DNA from: Bacteroidota bacterium
Lineage (GTDB): Bacteria > Bacteroidota > Bacteroidia > Bacteroidales > JAAUTT01
Length of the DNA stretch: 64,000 bases
Assembly (NCBI GenBank): GCA_023429135.1
Contig: JAEYWD010000124.1
Span: 62,001-126,000 of the forward strand
Direction: 5' to 3'
Notes under the pieces: model-generated
The model's database searches: none
Told to the model about the DNA's origin: nothing
Seen by the model: the letters and a program-made list of their open reading frames with translations, nothing else
Translations under genes and position numbers: made by a program
Part shown: piece by piece, positions 17,876 to 27,633 of the stretch
How the letters are laid out: the number at the start of each line of letters is the position of its first letter
How positions within the stretch are numbered: the stretch's first letter is position 1

Positions 17876-18442
17876 TTGAGCAACATTGGCGAAAACATTT
17901 GGAAACAGATACAGGATGATGACGAAAAGGCTTTTAAAGCTTTATTTGAAAAATATTATAATGGTTTATGTTTCTATGCTTCTCAGATAGTCCATAATGA
18001 TCAGTTGTCGGAAGAATTGGTTCAGGATGTTTTTGTTAAATTATGGAATAATCGCAGCCGCATAATAATCACAGGATCTCTTCAGTCGTATTTATACCAG
18101 TCCGTTCACAACCAAGCCATTAATTCTTTAAAGCATCTGATGACTGAAAAACTCCGTAACTTTCTGTTAGTGGATGAAACAAAGTGGAAGTTTATTGAGA
18201 ACAATTATACTATAGACGATTTTTTGATTGAAAAAATTGAGACCCAGGATACAGCACAGAAAATTGAAAAGGCCATAGAAGAACTTCCAGATCAATGCCG
18301 CGAAATTTTTAAACTTAACCGGTTCGAAGATAAATCGGTTGCCGATTTGGCCCGCCAGTTTAAAGTAACCGAAAATACAATAAGAACACACTTGTTCAGG
18401 GCATTAGCCAAAATAAAAAAATCTTTGCAATTTTTTTTGTAA
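17876..18442 (+). CDS. ECF RNA polymerase sigma-70 factor (FecI-like)
   Basis: The start must be the TTG at 17876: an in-frame TAA lies immediately before it, and no ATG occurs in frame ahead of the conserved region 2 ('KALFEKYYNGLCFYASQIVHNDQLSEELVQDVFVKLWN'). The 188-residue protein ends with region 4 ('LPDQCREIFKLNRFEDKSVADLARQFKVTENTIRTHLFRALAKIK'). It is the first gene of the cassette ending in the GH29 fucosidase, and its fecR partner starts 64 bp downstream. A weak TTG start may keep its level low relative to FecR. Confidence 0.93.
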   Translation: MSNIGENIWKQIQDDDEKAFKALFEKYYNGLCFYASQIVHNDQLSEELVQDVFVKLWNNRSRIIITGSLQSYLYQSVHNQAINSLKHLMTEKLRNFLLVDETKWKFIENNYTIDDFLIEKIETQDTAQKIEKAIEELPDQCREIFKLNRFEDKSVADLARQFKVTENTIRTHLFRALAKIKKSLQFFL

Positions 18443-18506
18443 AAAATATCGGTTGTCTGTCACAACCTACCGGTTAAATCTTGTCACATTTTATAGAGGG
18501 ACAATT

Positions 18507-19577
18507 ATGGAAAACACAGATTCTGCATTCAACTATTATGAAGGCTTGATTATCAAGTGTCTGGCAAATAATATCTCCGATCAGGAGATCGGGGAGTTGC
18601 AGGCATGGATAAATGAGTCTCCTCAAAATAAGGAAACATTTGATCGTTTCAGGGCTTCCTGGGTAGTTGCTGGAATAAAATCAAATATAACCAGATTTGA
18701 TACTCAACAGGCGTATCTGGCAGTGCAATCCGAAATGGATCGTTCATATTTACCGGTTGCCAAAGAGAACCCCAAAATTAGGATTCTTACCAGTGCTATG
18801 AAATACGCGGCTGTTGCCCTTCTTTTCTTTACTCTGGGAGGTATAATCATGTGGATGTTGAAACCCGGTAGAGGCTCGAAAGATCTTTCTTACACAGTAA
18901 TAACCGCTCCAATGGGAGCCAGAAGCTATGTAGATCTGCCCGATGGTACAAAAGTATGGTTGAACGCTGGAAGTAAACTTAAGTACAATTTTAGTTATGG
19001 AAAGGAAAACCGAAATGTAATTCTGATAGGAGAGGGGTATTTTGATGTAGCCAAAATCAAAGAAATTCCTTTTCTGGTTCAAACCTCAAAGCTTGAAATA
19101 AAGGCTCTGGGAACAAAATTCAATGTAAAAGCTTATTCCGATGAACAAATGATTACGGCTACTTTGGAAGAAGGGAAAATTGAAGTTCGTACAACAGATA
19201 AAAACATTAAGCAGCAGACCGTTATTCTTTTACCCAACGAGAGAGTTTCCTTTTACGCCAACACTCTTTCCGTTTCCCGGAATGTAAACACAGCACTTTA
19301 TACCTCATGGAAGGACAATAAATGGATTTTAGAAGGAGTAACACTTGGTTCACTCGGAACCATGATGGAAAGAAGATATAACGTAACAATGATTTTTAAT
19401 AATGAAAGTCTGCGTGATTACAAATTTACGGGAACCATCGAGAACAGGACACTGGAGCAAATTCTGAGTGCCATCAAATTTACTGCCCCCATCGAGTATA
19501 AGATTCATAAGGATACTGTTCTGATAGATGTGAATTCCAGACTTACAGAACGATTTAAGAAACTTCAGGTAAAATAA
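18507..19577 (+). CDS. FecR-family anti-sigma factor
   Basis: The ATG at 18507 gives 356 residues; an upstream TTG is possible but unlikely. A cytoplasmic helical domain (1-90) leads to one membrane helix ('MKYAAVALLFFTLGGIIMWML'). The FecR domain has 'ITAPMGARSYVDLPDGTKVWLNAGSKL' and 'VQTSKLEIKALGTKFNVKAY', followed by a C-terminal DUF4974 domain ('SWKDNKWILEGVTLGSLGTMMERRYNV', 'FTGTIENRTLEQILSAIKFTAPI'). It should hold the preceding sigma factor until the STN domain of the SusC below signals ligand uptake. Its linker is shorter than in the other two FecRs here. Confidence 0.94.
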   Translation: MENTDSAFNYYEGLIIKCLANNISDQEIGELQAWINESPQNKETFDRFRASWVVAGIKSNITRFDTQQAYLAVQSEMDRSYLPVAKENPKIRILTSAMKYAAVALLFFTLGGIIMWMLKPGRGSKDLSYTVITAPMGARSYVDLPDGTKVWLNAGSKLKYNFSYGKENRNVILIGEGYFDVAKIKEIPFLVQTSKLEIKALGTKFNVKAYSDEQMITATLEEGKIEVRTTDKNIKQQTVILLPNERVSFYANTLSVSRNVNTALYTSWKDNKWILEGVTLGSLGTMMERRYNVTMIFNNESLRDYKFTGTIENRTLEQILSAIKFTAPIEYKIHKDTVLIDVNSRLTERFKKLQVK

Positions 19578-19640
19578 TAAACACGTATTAACAAATTAAA
19601 AGAAAGGAGAACCGGATGGAGCCACCGCATAAAAAGTAAA

Positions 19641-19687
19641 AAGGAGCAGCGTCAACTGCTCCTAAAAACAAAATTGAAAACAATTTT
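19641..19687 (+). promoter_or_regulatory. Two hairpins in the susC leader (fucosidase cassette)
   Basis: An 8-bp stem AGGAGCAG/CTGCTCCT (19642-19663) is followed closely by a 7-bp stem AAAATTG/CAATTTT with an AAAA loop (19670-19687). The second hairpin ends 26 nt before the susC ATG. Neither is followed by a clear U-run, so a role in the leader RNA is as likely as termination of fecR. Confidence 0.45.
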
Positions 19688-19713
19688 ATTTATTTAATTA
19701 ACTACACAAAATT

Positions 19714-22700
19714 ATGAAAAAAAATCATTATTGGGATGGTTATGCCCATTGCCTGCCTTTTTCTACTAAACTATTACTAATTATGAAATTAACGATCTTC
19801 CTGTCCTTAGTGCTGTTGATCAACATCTCAGCTTCATCTTATTCTCAAAATGTGAAGATGACTATTGAGGTTAAAGATCAGAAAATAAGAGAAGTTTTAC
19901 GTAGCATTGAAACCAAAACCGATCTCAGGTTCTTTTTTAATGATGCGTTTGTGGATATGAATAAGCTGGTAAGTTTATCGGCCGATAACAAACCCGTTAG
20001 CGAGATACTCTCGTCCATGTTTAAAGGAACAAATGTCACCTATAAAATTATGGACAACAATTTTGTGGTAATAACTCCGGTAGAGTTGCTTCAGAACAAC
20101 CGTATTACCGGAACAGTTACCGATGTTTCAACCGGTGCGGCACTTCCCGGCGTTAACATTGTAATTGATGGCAGTACAAGAGGTACCGTTACCGATGAGG
20201 CCGGCAGGTATACTATTGATGTTCCGGCATCAAATTCTGTTCTGGTCTTTACTTTTATAGGTTATAACACCGAAAAGGTCGAAGTAGGGAGTAAAACCAT
20301 AATTGATCTGGGAATGGTACCCGATATCAAAAGTCTTGAAGAAATAATAGTAGTAGGCTATGGTACCCAAAAGAAAGTAAACCTTACCGGATCTGTAGCC
20401 AGTATTTCTTCGGGCGAACTTGAAAGTAAACCTATAACTCAGGTATCACAGGCATTGGCTGGTATGGTTACCGGGGTTTCAGCTATTCAGGGTTCGGGGC
20501 GTCCGGGAAACGATCAGGCTGAGATCAGAATTCGTGGTATTGGAACCTTCTCCAGTGCAGGTAAGGATCCTCTTGTATTGATCGATGGTTTGGCCGCCAG
20601 CATTAATGATATCGATCCTAACAACATAAAGAGTATCTCCGTTCTAAAAGATGCTGCTTCGGCTGCAATTTACGGTACCCGGGCGGCCAACGGAGTTATC
20701 CTTATCGAATCCAAACGTGGACAAAAAGGCAAGCTTCAGGTGAGCTACAATAATTACATTGGCTGGCAAAAAGTTACTGAGTTGCCCGACTTTCTTAGTT
20801 CATGGGAGTATGCTACCTATAAAAACGTAGCTGCACCCAATTCCTACACAGCCGAACAGATTGAAAAATTTAAAACCGCATCGGATCCCGACAATTATCC
20901 CAATGTGCCTCACCTTAAAAACCTGCTTAATTCAGGTTCAGGCTTTCAAACCAACCATAATGTTAGTTTTATGGGTGGCGATGAGAGGAATTCGTATTTG
21001 TTTTCGCTCGGATACCTGAACCAGAATGGTTTGGTAGATGAGAACAAATATAATCGCTATAATTTTGGCTTGAATTTCGATAGTAAGCTTTCGAAAAAGC
21101 TTGATCTTAAGGTAAACTTAGGCGGATATAGCCAAAACACCGACGAACCCAGAGCGTCTTACGGAGACGTACAAAGTATTATAGGATATGCAGTTCGTGA
21201 AGCTCCCATTTATGCTGGCAAAAAAACGGATGGTACATATGGTTATCAGGACGATTATTCGCCTGAAGCATGGTTAGCAAGCGAATCGTTTACAAACAGG
21301 AAAGCTAAAAACTTCCTTGGAGGAATGGAGCTTTCGTGGGAGTTACTCAAAGGACTTACCCTGAGCGGTAAAGCTGGGTACAAATACTATAATTGGACCG
21401 ACCAATGGTTTCAGTCCACTTTTGTGTTCGACGCTTCAAAAACCGTTGGCCCCAATAAACTCTCGGTCAGCTCGGGTGATAATTCATTACTCACTCTTCA
21501 GTCATTACTTAGGTATGTTAAAACTTTTGGCAACCATAACCTTACATTGCTAGGAGGTTTTTCGCAGGAAGAATATCTCGAGGACTGGACCACTTCATTT
21601 CGCGATAATTTCCCCAATAACTCACTTTATGAGTTGAATGCCGGTTCGGCCAAAAACATGCAAAGCAGTGGTTCGGGATCATCATGGGGTTTGAGATCTT
21701 ACTTTGGCCGGGTAAATTATTCTTTTGCAGGAAAATATCTTTTTGAAGCCAATGCTCGCTACGATGGGACTTCACGTTTTCCAACCTCTGGACGGTGGGG
21801 ACTTTTCCCATCAGTTTCTGCAGGCTGGAGAATATCCGAGGAGTCATTTATCAAGGACAACATCCAATGGATTGATAACCTCAAGCTACGTGCATCGTGG
21901 GGAAAGCTGGGTAACCAGAATATTTCAAATTATCCTTATCAAAATGTATTGAGCCTGGGACAGAATTATACTTTCGGAGGGTCATTGGCCTCTGGTGTAG
22001 CTTTAACCAAACTACCCAACAGAGATATTACCTGGGAAACTACAGCAGTAACGGATATTGGCTTTGATTTCTCAATCCTGAAAGAGAAACTGGGATTAAC
22101 ATTCGATTTTTTCAATAAGGTAACTTCCGATATTCTTTATTCGAAATCAGTTTCCAGCGTTCTTGGTTTATCAACCTCCGAATATAATGCCGGTGAAGTG
22201 AAGAATCAGGGTCTTGAGGTGTTTCTGAATTACAGAGCCACTATAGGTGATTTAAATTTAAGTATTGAACCTAATTTCTCTTATGTAAAAAATGAGGTCA
22301 CCAAACTTGCTGATGGAAAATTGCAGGACATTGGTAAAGGATTGTTCGTAGGTGAGTCCATAGGTGCTATATATGGTTATGAAGCCGACGGTTTATTTGT
22401 TGATGCAACTGACGTTACCAAATACCCGACTCAACCTATTGCAGGAGTCCCTGGTGTTATCAGATATAAAGATATAAGTGGTCCGAACGGGGTACCCGAT
22501 GGGGTTGTGAATGCCACGTACGACCGTAAAGTAATTGGTTCTACCACACCTAAATATTATTATGGCTTAACGCTTAATGCAAGTTTTAAAGGTTTTGATT
22601 TTTCAATGCTGCTACACGGTATGGGCGGGTTTCAGAAACAAATGGGTTCGTACATGGCTTTTGCATTCTATAATAGCGGACAGATTCAAAGATGGCAGGC

Positions 22701-23043
22701 CGAGAATGCCTGGACCGAGGCTAATCCGGACCGGAATGCCATTTATCCCAAAATCACTAACCTGAATATGGGGAGCTCAAATGTGCAGTCGTCCACATTC
22801 TGGAATCGCAATGCCAGCTTTTTGCGTGTAAAAAACCTTCAAATCGGATATACTATCCCAAGCAATATCACACAGAAAATCAAAATAAACTCTTTAAGGG
22901 TATTTGTAAGTGGGCAGAATCTGTTTTCGTTCAATCATTTTTACGAAGGCTGGGATCCTGAAATGTATCAGCCACTTGGGGATAATCCTTGGTTTTACCC
23001 CATTACCAGCGTTTATTCTTTTGGTGTGAATGTTAAATTTTAA
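19714..23043 (+). CDS. SusC-like TonB-dependent transducer with STN domain
   Basis: A 1109-residue protein. The signal region ends at 'NISASSYSQ' (about residue 45). It is followed by an STN domain ('MTIEVKDQKIREVLRSIETKT', 'VSEILSSMFKGTNVTYKI'), a carboxypeptidase-regulatory-like sandwich ('TGAALPGVNIVIDGSTRGTVTDEAG'), a plug with 'EEIIVVGYGTQKKVNLTGSV', and a barrel ending 'YSFGVNVKF'. The STN domain and the upstream sigma/FecR pair make it a transducing receptor that imports an oligosaccharide and reports it to FecR. The SusD partner follows after 30 bp and a fucosidase after that, so a fucose-containing glycan is the best guess for the ligand. Confidence 0.95.
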   Translation: MKKNHYWDGYAHCLPFSTKLLLIMKLTIFLSLVLLINISASSYSQNVKMTIEVKDQKIREVLRSIETKTDLRFFFNDAFVDMNKLVSLSADNKPVSEILSSMFKGTNVTYKIMDNNFVVITPVELLQNNRITGTVTDVSTGAALPGVNIVIDGSTRGTVTDEAGRYTIDVPASNSVLVFTFIGYNTEKVEVGSKTIIDLGMVPDIKSLEEIIVVGYGTQKKVNLTGSVASISSGELESKPITQVSQALAGMVTGVSAIQGSGRPGNDQAEIRIRGIGTFSSAGKDPLVLIDGLAASINDIDPNNIKSISVLKDAASAAIYGTRAANGVILIESKRGQKGKLQVSYNNYIGWQKVTELPDFLSSWEYATYKNVAAPNSYTAEQIEKFKTASDPDNYPNVPHLKNLLNSGSGFQTNHNVSFMGGDERNSYLFSLGYLNQNGLVDENKYNRYNFGLNFDSKLSKKLDLKVNLGGYSQNTDEPRASYGDVQSIIGYAVREAPIYAGKKTDGTYGYQDDYSPEAWLASESFTNRKAKNFLGGMELSWELLKGLTLSGKAGYKYYNWTDQWFQSTFVFDASKTVGPNKLSVSSGDNSLLTLQSLLRYVKTFGNHNLTLLGGFSQEEYLEDWTTSFRDNFPNNSLYELNAGSAKNMQSSGSGSSWGLRSYFGRVNYSFAGKYLFEANARYDGTSRFPTSGRWGLFPSVSAGWRISEESFIKDNIQWIDNLKLRASWGKLGNQNISNYPYQNVLSLGQNYTFGGSLASGVALTKLPNRDITWETTAVTDIGFDFSILKEKLGLTFDFFNKVTSDILYSKSVSSVLGLSTSEYNAGEVKNQGLEVFLNYRATIGDLNLSIEPNFSYVKNEVTKLADGKLQDIGKGLFVGESIGAIYGYEADGLFVDATDVTKYPTQPIAGVPGVIRYKDISGPNGVPDGVVNATYDRKVIGSTTPKYYYGLTLNASFKGFDFSMLLHGMGGFQKQMGSYMAFAFYNSGQIQRWQAENAWTEANPDRNAIYPKITNLNMGSSNVQSSTFWNRNASFLRVKNLQIGYTIPSNITQKIKINSLRVFVSGQNLFSFNHFYEGWDPEMYQPLGDNPWFYPITSVYSFGVNVKF

Positions 23044-23073
23044 ATTTCTCAACCGGTTATAAAAATTATAATT

Positions 23074-24708
23074 ATGAAAAAGTTAATTAACTATATAAAG
23101 CTGAAAACATTATTGTTATCAAGCTTGCTTATTCTTGTTCTAGGCAGTTGCGACAAGGAAATTTTCGATAAGCAACCTCTGGATGCTGCGTCCGATGCTA
23201 CATTCTGGAAAACTGAAAACGACGCTCAACTGGCGCTTATTGGTTGTTATAACAATTACGCAGGCTGGCGGGGTGAGGATTTCTGGACTCCACGAGCTTT
23301 ACTCTATCTCGATCTTATGGCTGGAAACGGTTCGGAAAAAGAACTCATTCCCGATCATGTTACCGATGGATCTCTTACCCCAAGTTATTGGGTAACGGGA
23401 GCATACTGGTCAAATACCTATCAGAAGATTACAACGTGCAATAATTTTCTGGACCATATTGGTAATATTACCATGAACGAAAATGCTAAAACTATCATAA
23501 CGGCTGAGGTGAGAACGCTAAGAGCCTATCAATACTTTAACCTGGCTTTGTATTTTGGTGATGTTCCGTTAATTAAAAAAGTACTCACATTAGAAGAGGC
23601 CAATAGTGTTTCGAGAAATCCACGTAACGAAGTACTTGATTTTGTTGAAACCGAACTCAAGGAAAGTGCTGCCGTACTTCCAAAATCCCGTCCTGATGCT
23701 GAAAATGGCCGTATTACTGCCGGTGCTGCACTTGGTATCCTGGGTAGGGCTCAGATGTTGCGTAATAAGTGGAGTGATGCCGCTGCAACTTATAAATCAA
23801 TTATGGATCTTGGTGTTTACTCAATTGATCCAAAGTATCGTGAGCTGTTTCTTGGCGATCATGAACTCAGCAAGGAAATTATTATGAGTTCACAATATCT
23901 GAAAGATACATATGGCCATGTCCTGCTTATTTATCTCACCCCCGAAAAATGGGGCGGCTGGCATCAGTTTTCTCCTTTCAACGAGCTTGTTAAGGAATAT
24001 GAATGTACTGATGGGAAAACAATTACTGAATCGGCTCTTTACGATAAAAACAATCCTTACGAAAACAGGGATCCGAGGCTTTATGCCACTATTTTCATAC
24101 CTGAGAGAACTGTTTTCAGGGGAAGTGTGTATACCACAAATCCTGCATCGGGCAATAATGATAAATTCGGTAAATATCCCGTTTGGAGCGGCTACAGCAT
24201 ATTAAAGTTTATGGAAGAAGATGAGTCTGTGGACGTTTGGAGTTCGGGTACAAACTGGATAATGATCCGCTATGCCGAAGTTCTTTTAGGATATCTGGAA
24301 TCTAAACTTGAGTCAGGTGCTTCAATTGATCAGGCATTACTTGATCAGACAATTAACATGGTAAGAGGTCGTGTAGCAGTTAACATGCCTAAAGTTACAA
24401 CCACTGATCCGGCTGAGCTGAGAAAGATTATCCGTCGCGAACGCCGGGTAGAATTCGCATTTGAAGGGCTCAGATATTATGATATTCTGCGCTGGGGTAT
24501 AGCAGCAGAGGAACTGAATCATCAGTTCACCGGCCAGAAACTGACCAACGATCCTGCCAACTATACAGCCTACCCTGTGGATTCAGAAGGGTATTACATT
24601 ATGTCGCAGCAAAACAGGAAGTTCATTAAAGGTAAAAATGAATTGTGGCCTATTCCGCAGTCGGAAAGAGATATCAATAAAAATTTAACCCAGAATCCTG
24701 GATATTAA
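23074..24708 (+). CDS. SusD/RagB-family glycan-binding lipoprotein
   Basis: A 544-residue lipoprotein with signal 'LLLSSLLILVLGSC' (Cys about 26) and the typical 'DKEIFDKQPLDAASDATFWK' start. C-terminal family motifs are 'IIRRERRVEFAFEGLRYYDILRWG' and 'ELWPIPQSERDINKNLTQNPGY'. It is paired with the SusC 30 bp upstream and should cap that channel at the cell surface. It is followed by a hairpin and the GH29 gene. The binding site is variable in this family, so specificity cannot be read directly. Confidence 0.95.
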   Translation: MKKLINYIKLKTLLLSSLLILVLGSCDKEIFDKQPLDAASDATFWKTENDAQLALIGCYNNYAGWRGEDFWTPRALLYLDLMAGNGSEKELIPDHVTDGSLTPSYWVTGAYWSNTYQKITTCNNFLDHIGNITMNENAKTIITAEVRTLRAYQYFNLALYFGDVPLIKKVLTLEEANSVSRNPRNEVLDFVETELKESAAVLPKSRPDAENGRITAGAALGILGRAQMLRNKWSDAAATYKSIMDLGVYSIDPKYRELFLGDHELSKEIIMSSQYLKDTYGHVLLIYLTPEKWGGWHQFSPFNELVKEYECTDGKTITESALYDKNNPYENRDPRLYATIFIPERTVFRGSVYTTNPASGNNDKFGKYPVWSGYSILKFMEEDESVDVWSSGTNWIMIRYAEVLLGYLESKLESGASIDQALLDQTINMVRGRVAVNMPKVTTTDPAELRKIIRRERRVEFAFEGLRYYDILRWGIAAEELNHQFTGQKLTNDPANYTAYPVDSEGYYIMSQQNRKFIKGKNELWPIPQSERDINKNLTQNPGY

Positions 24709-24717
24709 ATCAGTCCT

Positions 24718-24754
24718 GAGAAGTCTGGTAGTTAATTGAGCTATCGGACTTCTC
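24718..24754 (+). terminator. Hairpin between susD and the GH29 gene
   Basis: An 8-bp stem GAGAAGTC/GACTTCTC is extended by an inner GGTAG/CTATC helix and followed by TTTAG. It could be a partial terminator that lowers GH29 expression relative to the SusC/SusD pair, or a processing or stability hairpin. Confidence 0.6.
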
Positions 24755-24790
24755 TTTAGAAATTTTGTAAACAAATTTAAAGTTATTGTA

Positions 24791-26440
24791 ATGAACAGAA
24801 GGAAGGTAATAAAGAACATCTCTCTTGCAATTCCTGCATTATACATGGCCGGAGAGATGAAGGCAGGGGGATTTATGAATCCTGCCAATGGAGAGCCCAT
24901 TCAAAAGGGGCCTTTTCAACCTGCATGGGAATCACTCAAACAATACAAAACTCCCGACTGGTACCGCGATGCTAAATTTGGCATATGGGCTCACTGGGGT
25001 CCCCAATGTCAACCGGAGCAAGGAGATTGGTATGCAAGGTTTATGTACGAAGAAGGGAGCAGGGCTTATAATTTTCATGTTAACAAATATGGACATCCGT
25101 CGGAGAAGGGCTTCAAAGATGTTATTCATGCATGGAAGGCCGAAAACTGGAACCCTGGTTATTTAGTAAATCTTTATAAGCGTGCCGGTGCCAGGTTTTT
25201 TGTAGGAATGGCCAGTCATCACGACAATTTCGATTACTATAATAGCAAATATCAAAGCTGGAATTCCACTAAACTTGGGCCAAAAAGGGATATTATAGGT
25301 GAATGGGCTAAAGCGGCCCGTAAAGAGGGTTTACGGTTTGGAGTTAGTGTACATTCGGCGCATGCTTGGTTATTTATGGAAACAGCTCAACGTGCTGATA
25401 AAAAGGGCACTAAAGCTGGAATTCCTTACGACGGGAAAATACAGAAGAAAGATGGGAAAGGAACCTGGTGGGAAGGATTCGACCCTCAGGAACTCTATGC
25501 TCAGAATCACCCGCTGAGTGAAGGAAGCGATAACATCCATAATATCCATAAACAGTGGGATTGGGGCAACGGAGCAACTGTACCCGATAAAGCTTACTGC
25601 GATAAGTTCCTTAACCGCACCATCGATCTGATTGATCAGTACGACCCCGATCTTATATATTTTGACGATACAGCTCTCCCTCTTTGGCCAATCAGCGATG
25701 CCGGATTAAAAATTGCTTCTCACTTTTACAACACAAGCATTAAAAAGAAAGGTAAACTTGAGGCAGTTCTCAACGGGAAGGTCCTCACTGAAGAACAACG
25801 CCTGTGTATGGTTTGGGATATTGAAAAGGGCCGCAGCGACAGGTTGGAACCTTTACCATGGCAGTGCGATACTTGTCTCGGCAACTGGCATTACGACCGC
25901 TCTGTTTACGAAAATCATAGTTATAAACAGGCCAAAGCGGTGATTCATAATCTCATCGATGTAGTAAGTAAAAATGGCACCATGTTGTTGAGTGTTCCTG
26001 TGCGAGGTGATGGCTCTATTGATGAGGATGAAGTGAAGATTGTGGAAGAAATTGGAGCATGGATAGCTTTAAATGGGGAAGGAATATTTGAAACACGGCC
26101 TTGGAAGATATTTGGAGAAGGACCGGCTCAGGAATCTGCTAATCCGTTGAAGGCTCAGGGTTTTAACGAAAACAGCGGAAAACCATTTTCTGCTGCCGAT
26201 TACAGATTTACAACCAAAGGAAATGCACTTTATGTTTATTCCATGGGGTGGCCCGATAATGGGAAAGCCTTGATTAAAAGTCTTGCAAAAGGTAATTCTT
26301 ACAGGAATGAGTCTGTAAACAAGGTTGAGATTCTTGGCGGAGGTTCATTGCCGTTTAGAATTACAGAAGAAGGCCTCGAAGTGTCGTTGCCCGAAAGCAG
26401 AAATGAGTTGAGTTATGCTTTTTGCCTGAAAATTAGTTAA
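24791..26440 (+). CDS. GH29 alpha-L-fucosidase
   Basis: A 549-residue enzyme of the GH29 retaining alpha-L-fucosidase family. Signature segments are 'YRDAKFGIWAHWGPQCQPEQ' (58-77), 'GMASHHDNFDYYNSKYQSWN' (139-158), 'GPKRDIIGEW' and 'DPDLIYFDDTALPLWP', with Asp292 the likely nucleophile. The N-terminus ('MNRRKVIKNISLAIPALYMAG') has a twin arginine before a hydrophobic stretch, so export may be by the Tat route to the periplasm. A short sandwich domain closes the protein. It sits 82 bp after susD and is the only hydrolase of its cassette, which points to release of fucose from an imported plant, algal or host glycan. Confidence 0.92.
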   Translation: MNRRKVIKNISLAIPALYMAGEMKAGGFMNPANGEPIQKGPFQPAWESLKQYKTPDWYRDAKFGIWAHWGPQCQPEQGDWYARFMYEEGSRAYNFHVNKYGHPSEKGFKDVIHAWKAENWNPGYLVNLYKRAGARFFVGMASHHDNFDYYNSKYQSWNSTKLGPKRDIIGEWAKAARKEGLRFGVSVHSAHAWLFMETAQRADKKGTKAGIPYDGKIQKKDGKGTWWEGFDPQELYAQNHPLSEGSDNIHNIHKQWDWGNGATVPDKAYCDKFLNRTIDLIDQYDPDLIYFDDTALPLWPISDAGLKIASHFYNTSIKKKGKLEAVLNGKVLTEEQRLCMVWDIEKGRSDRLEPLPWQCDTCLGNWHYDRSVYENHSYKQAKAVIHNLIDVVSKNGTMLLSVPVRGDGSIDEDEVKIVEEIGAWIALNGEGIFETRPWKIFGEGPAQESANPLKAQGFNENSGKPFSAADYRFTTKGNALYVYSMGWPDNGKALIKSLAKGNSYRNESVNKVEILGGGSLPFRITEEGLEVSLPESRNELSYAFCLKIS

Positions 26441-26516
26441 TCAATTCTGTAATAATCTTAATTTTCAGAGCATAAGATTCGTTGACTTTTGAATTTAAGC
26501 TCTCAATAAGCTAATA

Positions 26517-26553
26517 GAAGGAAGGCTACAACATATAAATTGTGCCTTCCTTC
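26517..26553. terminator. Bidirectional terminator between convergent genes
   Basis: A perfect 10-bp stem GAAGGAAGGC/GCCTTCCTTC with a 17-nt AT-rich loop lies between the GH29 stop and the end of the minus-strand isomerase-like gene. The U-run is weak on both sides. Confidence 0.6.
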
Positions 26554-26559
26554 CTGTTT

Positions 26560-27588
26560 CTACTTCACAAAATCAGCCTTTTTCAGATATTCTGCACTTA
26601 GCTTAATAGCTTCCAATGAAGTTTTCAACTTTTCGGCCATTACTTTGGGATCCTGAGATCCAAAGGGTGATCCCTGTCCGCCTGCCGGGCGGTTTTTGGA
26701 CAGTTCTTTCATAACATCCTGCATGGTACCACCTTGTGCCTGGACATTTTTCATGGCATCCATAAAACCTGCCGATTGCGCTTTGGCCTCGGGTGTCATC
26801 TTTTCTTCAATTTCTACAAACCAATCCTTATGGCCGTTTTTATAGAATTGCTTAAAAATGGTTTCATAGTTTATCTTTCCGCTTTCGCCAATTACATAAT
26901 CATCCTTAATATGTAGTACTTTAAATCTGTCGGGATATTTTTTTAAATAGGCAACAGGATCCTGACCGCCAACAGTAACCCAGTAAACATCCATCTGGAA
27001 AAATACTTTATCGGGATCGGTATTCTTTATCAGATAATCTTCATAAAGCTGATCCGATCCTGCCACCGATACAAATTCGAAATGGTGGTTATGATAACCG
27101 AATTTTATGCCTCTCTTGTTGGCTTCCTCACCAATTTTATTCAGCAGGTTACATTCTTCCTTCAGTCCTTCGAAATTTCCCGACCAGATATTCATTGGGA
27201 AAATCACATATTTGCAACCCATTACTTTGTGATCGTCGAATACTTTTCCCCATGCTTCGACGGTGCCGGCAACATCCTTTGTATCGAATTTTGTGCGTGC
27301 ATGACTCGAAATTATGGTCATACCATATTTCGAAGCCAGAGCTGCGTACTCAGCAGGCTTGTAGTTGGCAACGGTTCCATTTCCGGCATTGTAGTTTGAA
27401 ATTTCCATGACCTTGTATCCATCGTCTGCCAGCGACTTAAATGAGCCCTCAATATCAGTCTCAAGTCCTTTTACGGAATAAGTCGCAATTCCAAGTTGTT
27501 TCGTTGGGTCCGACGAACCGGACATCTTTAATGAAGGTATAAGCAGAATGAATACTGCTGCGGTAAATGTTATCAGAATTTTTTTCAT
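26560..27588 (-). CDS. Secreted sugar phosphate isomerase/epimerase-like TIM barrel
   Basis: A 342-residue protein with a signal peptide ('ILITFTAAVFILLIPSLKMSG'). It is followed by an AP-endonuclease-2/xylose-isomerase-like TIM barrel: 'LGIATYSVKGLE', 'GIKFGYHNHHFEFVSV', 'FFQMDVYWVTVGGQDPVAYL', 'RFKVLHIKDDYV' and 'WFVEIEEKMTP'. The Glu, Asp and His in these strands are the usual metal ligands. Exported members are common in Bacteroidota PULs, but few have a known reaction, so a phosphosugar substrate is doubtful in the periplasm. The Met/Gln/Gly-rich stretch before the last helix is an unusual insertion. It is convergent with the fucosidase and may act on released sugars. Confidence 0.8.
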   Translation of the reverse strand: MKKILITFTAAVFILLIPSLKMSGSSDPTKQLGIATYSVKGLETDIEGSFKSLADDGYKVMEISNYNAGNGTVANYKPAEYAALASKYGMTIISSHARTKFDTKDVAGTVEAWGKVFDDHKVMGCKYVIFPMNIWSGNFEGLKEECNLLNKIGEEANKRGIKFGYHNHHFEFVSVAGSDQLYEDYLIKNTDPDKVFFQMDVYWVTVGGQDPVAYLKKYPDRFKVLHIKDDYVIGESGKINYETIFKQFYKNGHKDWFVEIEEKMTPEAKAQSAGFMDAMKNVQAQGGTMQDVMKELSKNRPAGGQGSPFGSQDPKVMAEKLKTSLEAIKLSAEYLKKADFVK

Positions 27589-27633
27589 AATTGTAAACTT
27601 ATGTGGTTAATATACAGTCAAAATTAGAACATT

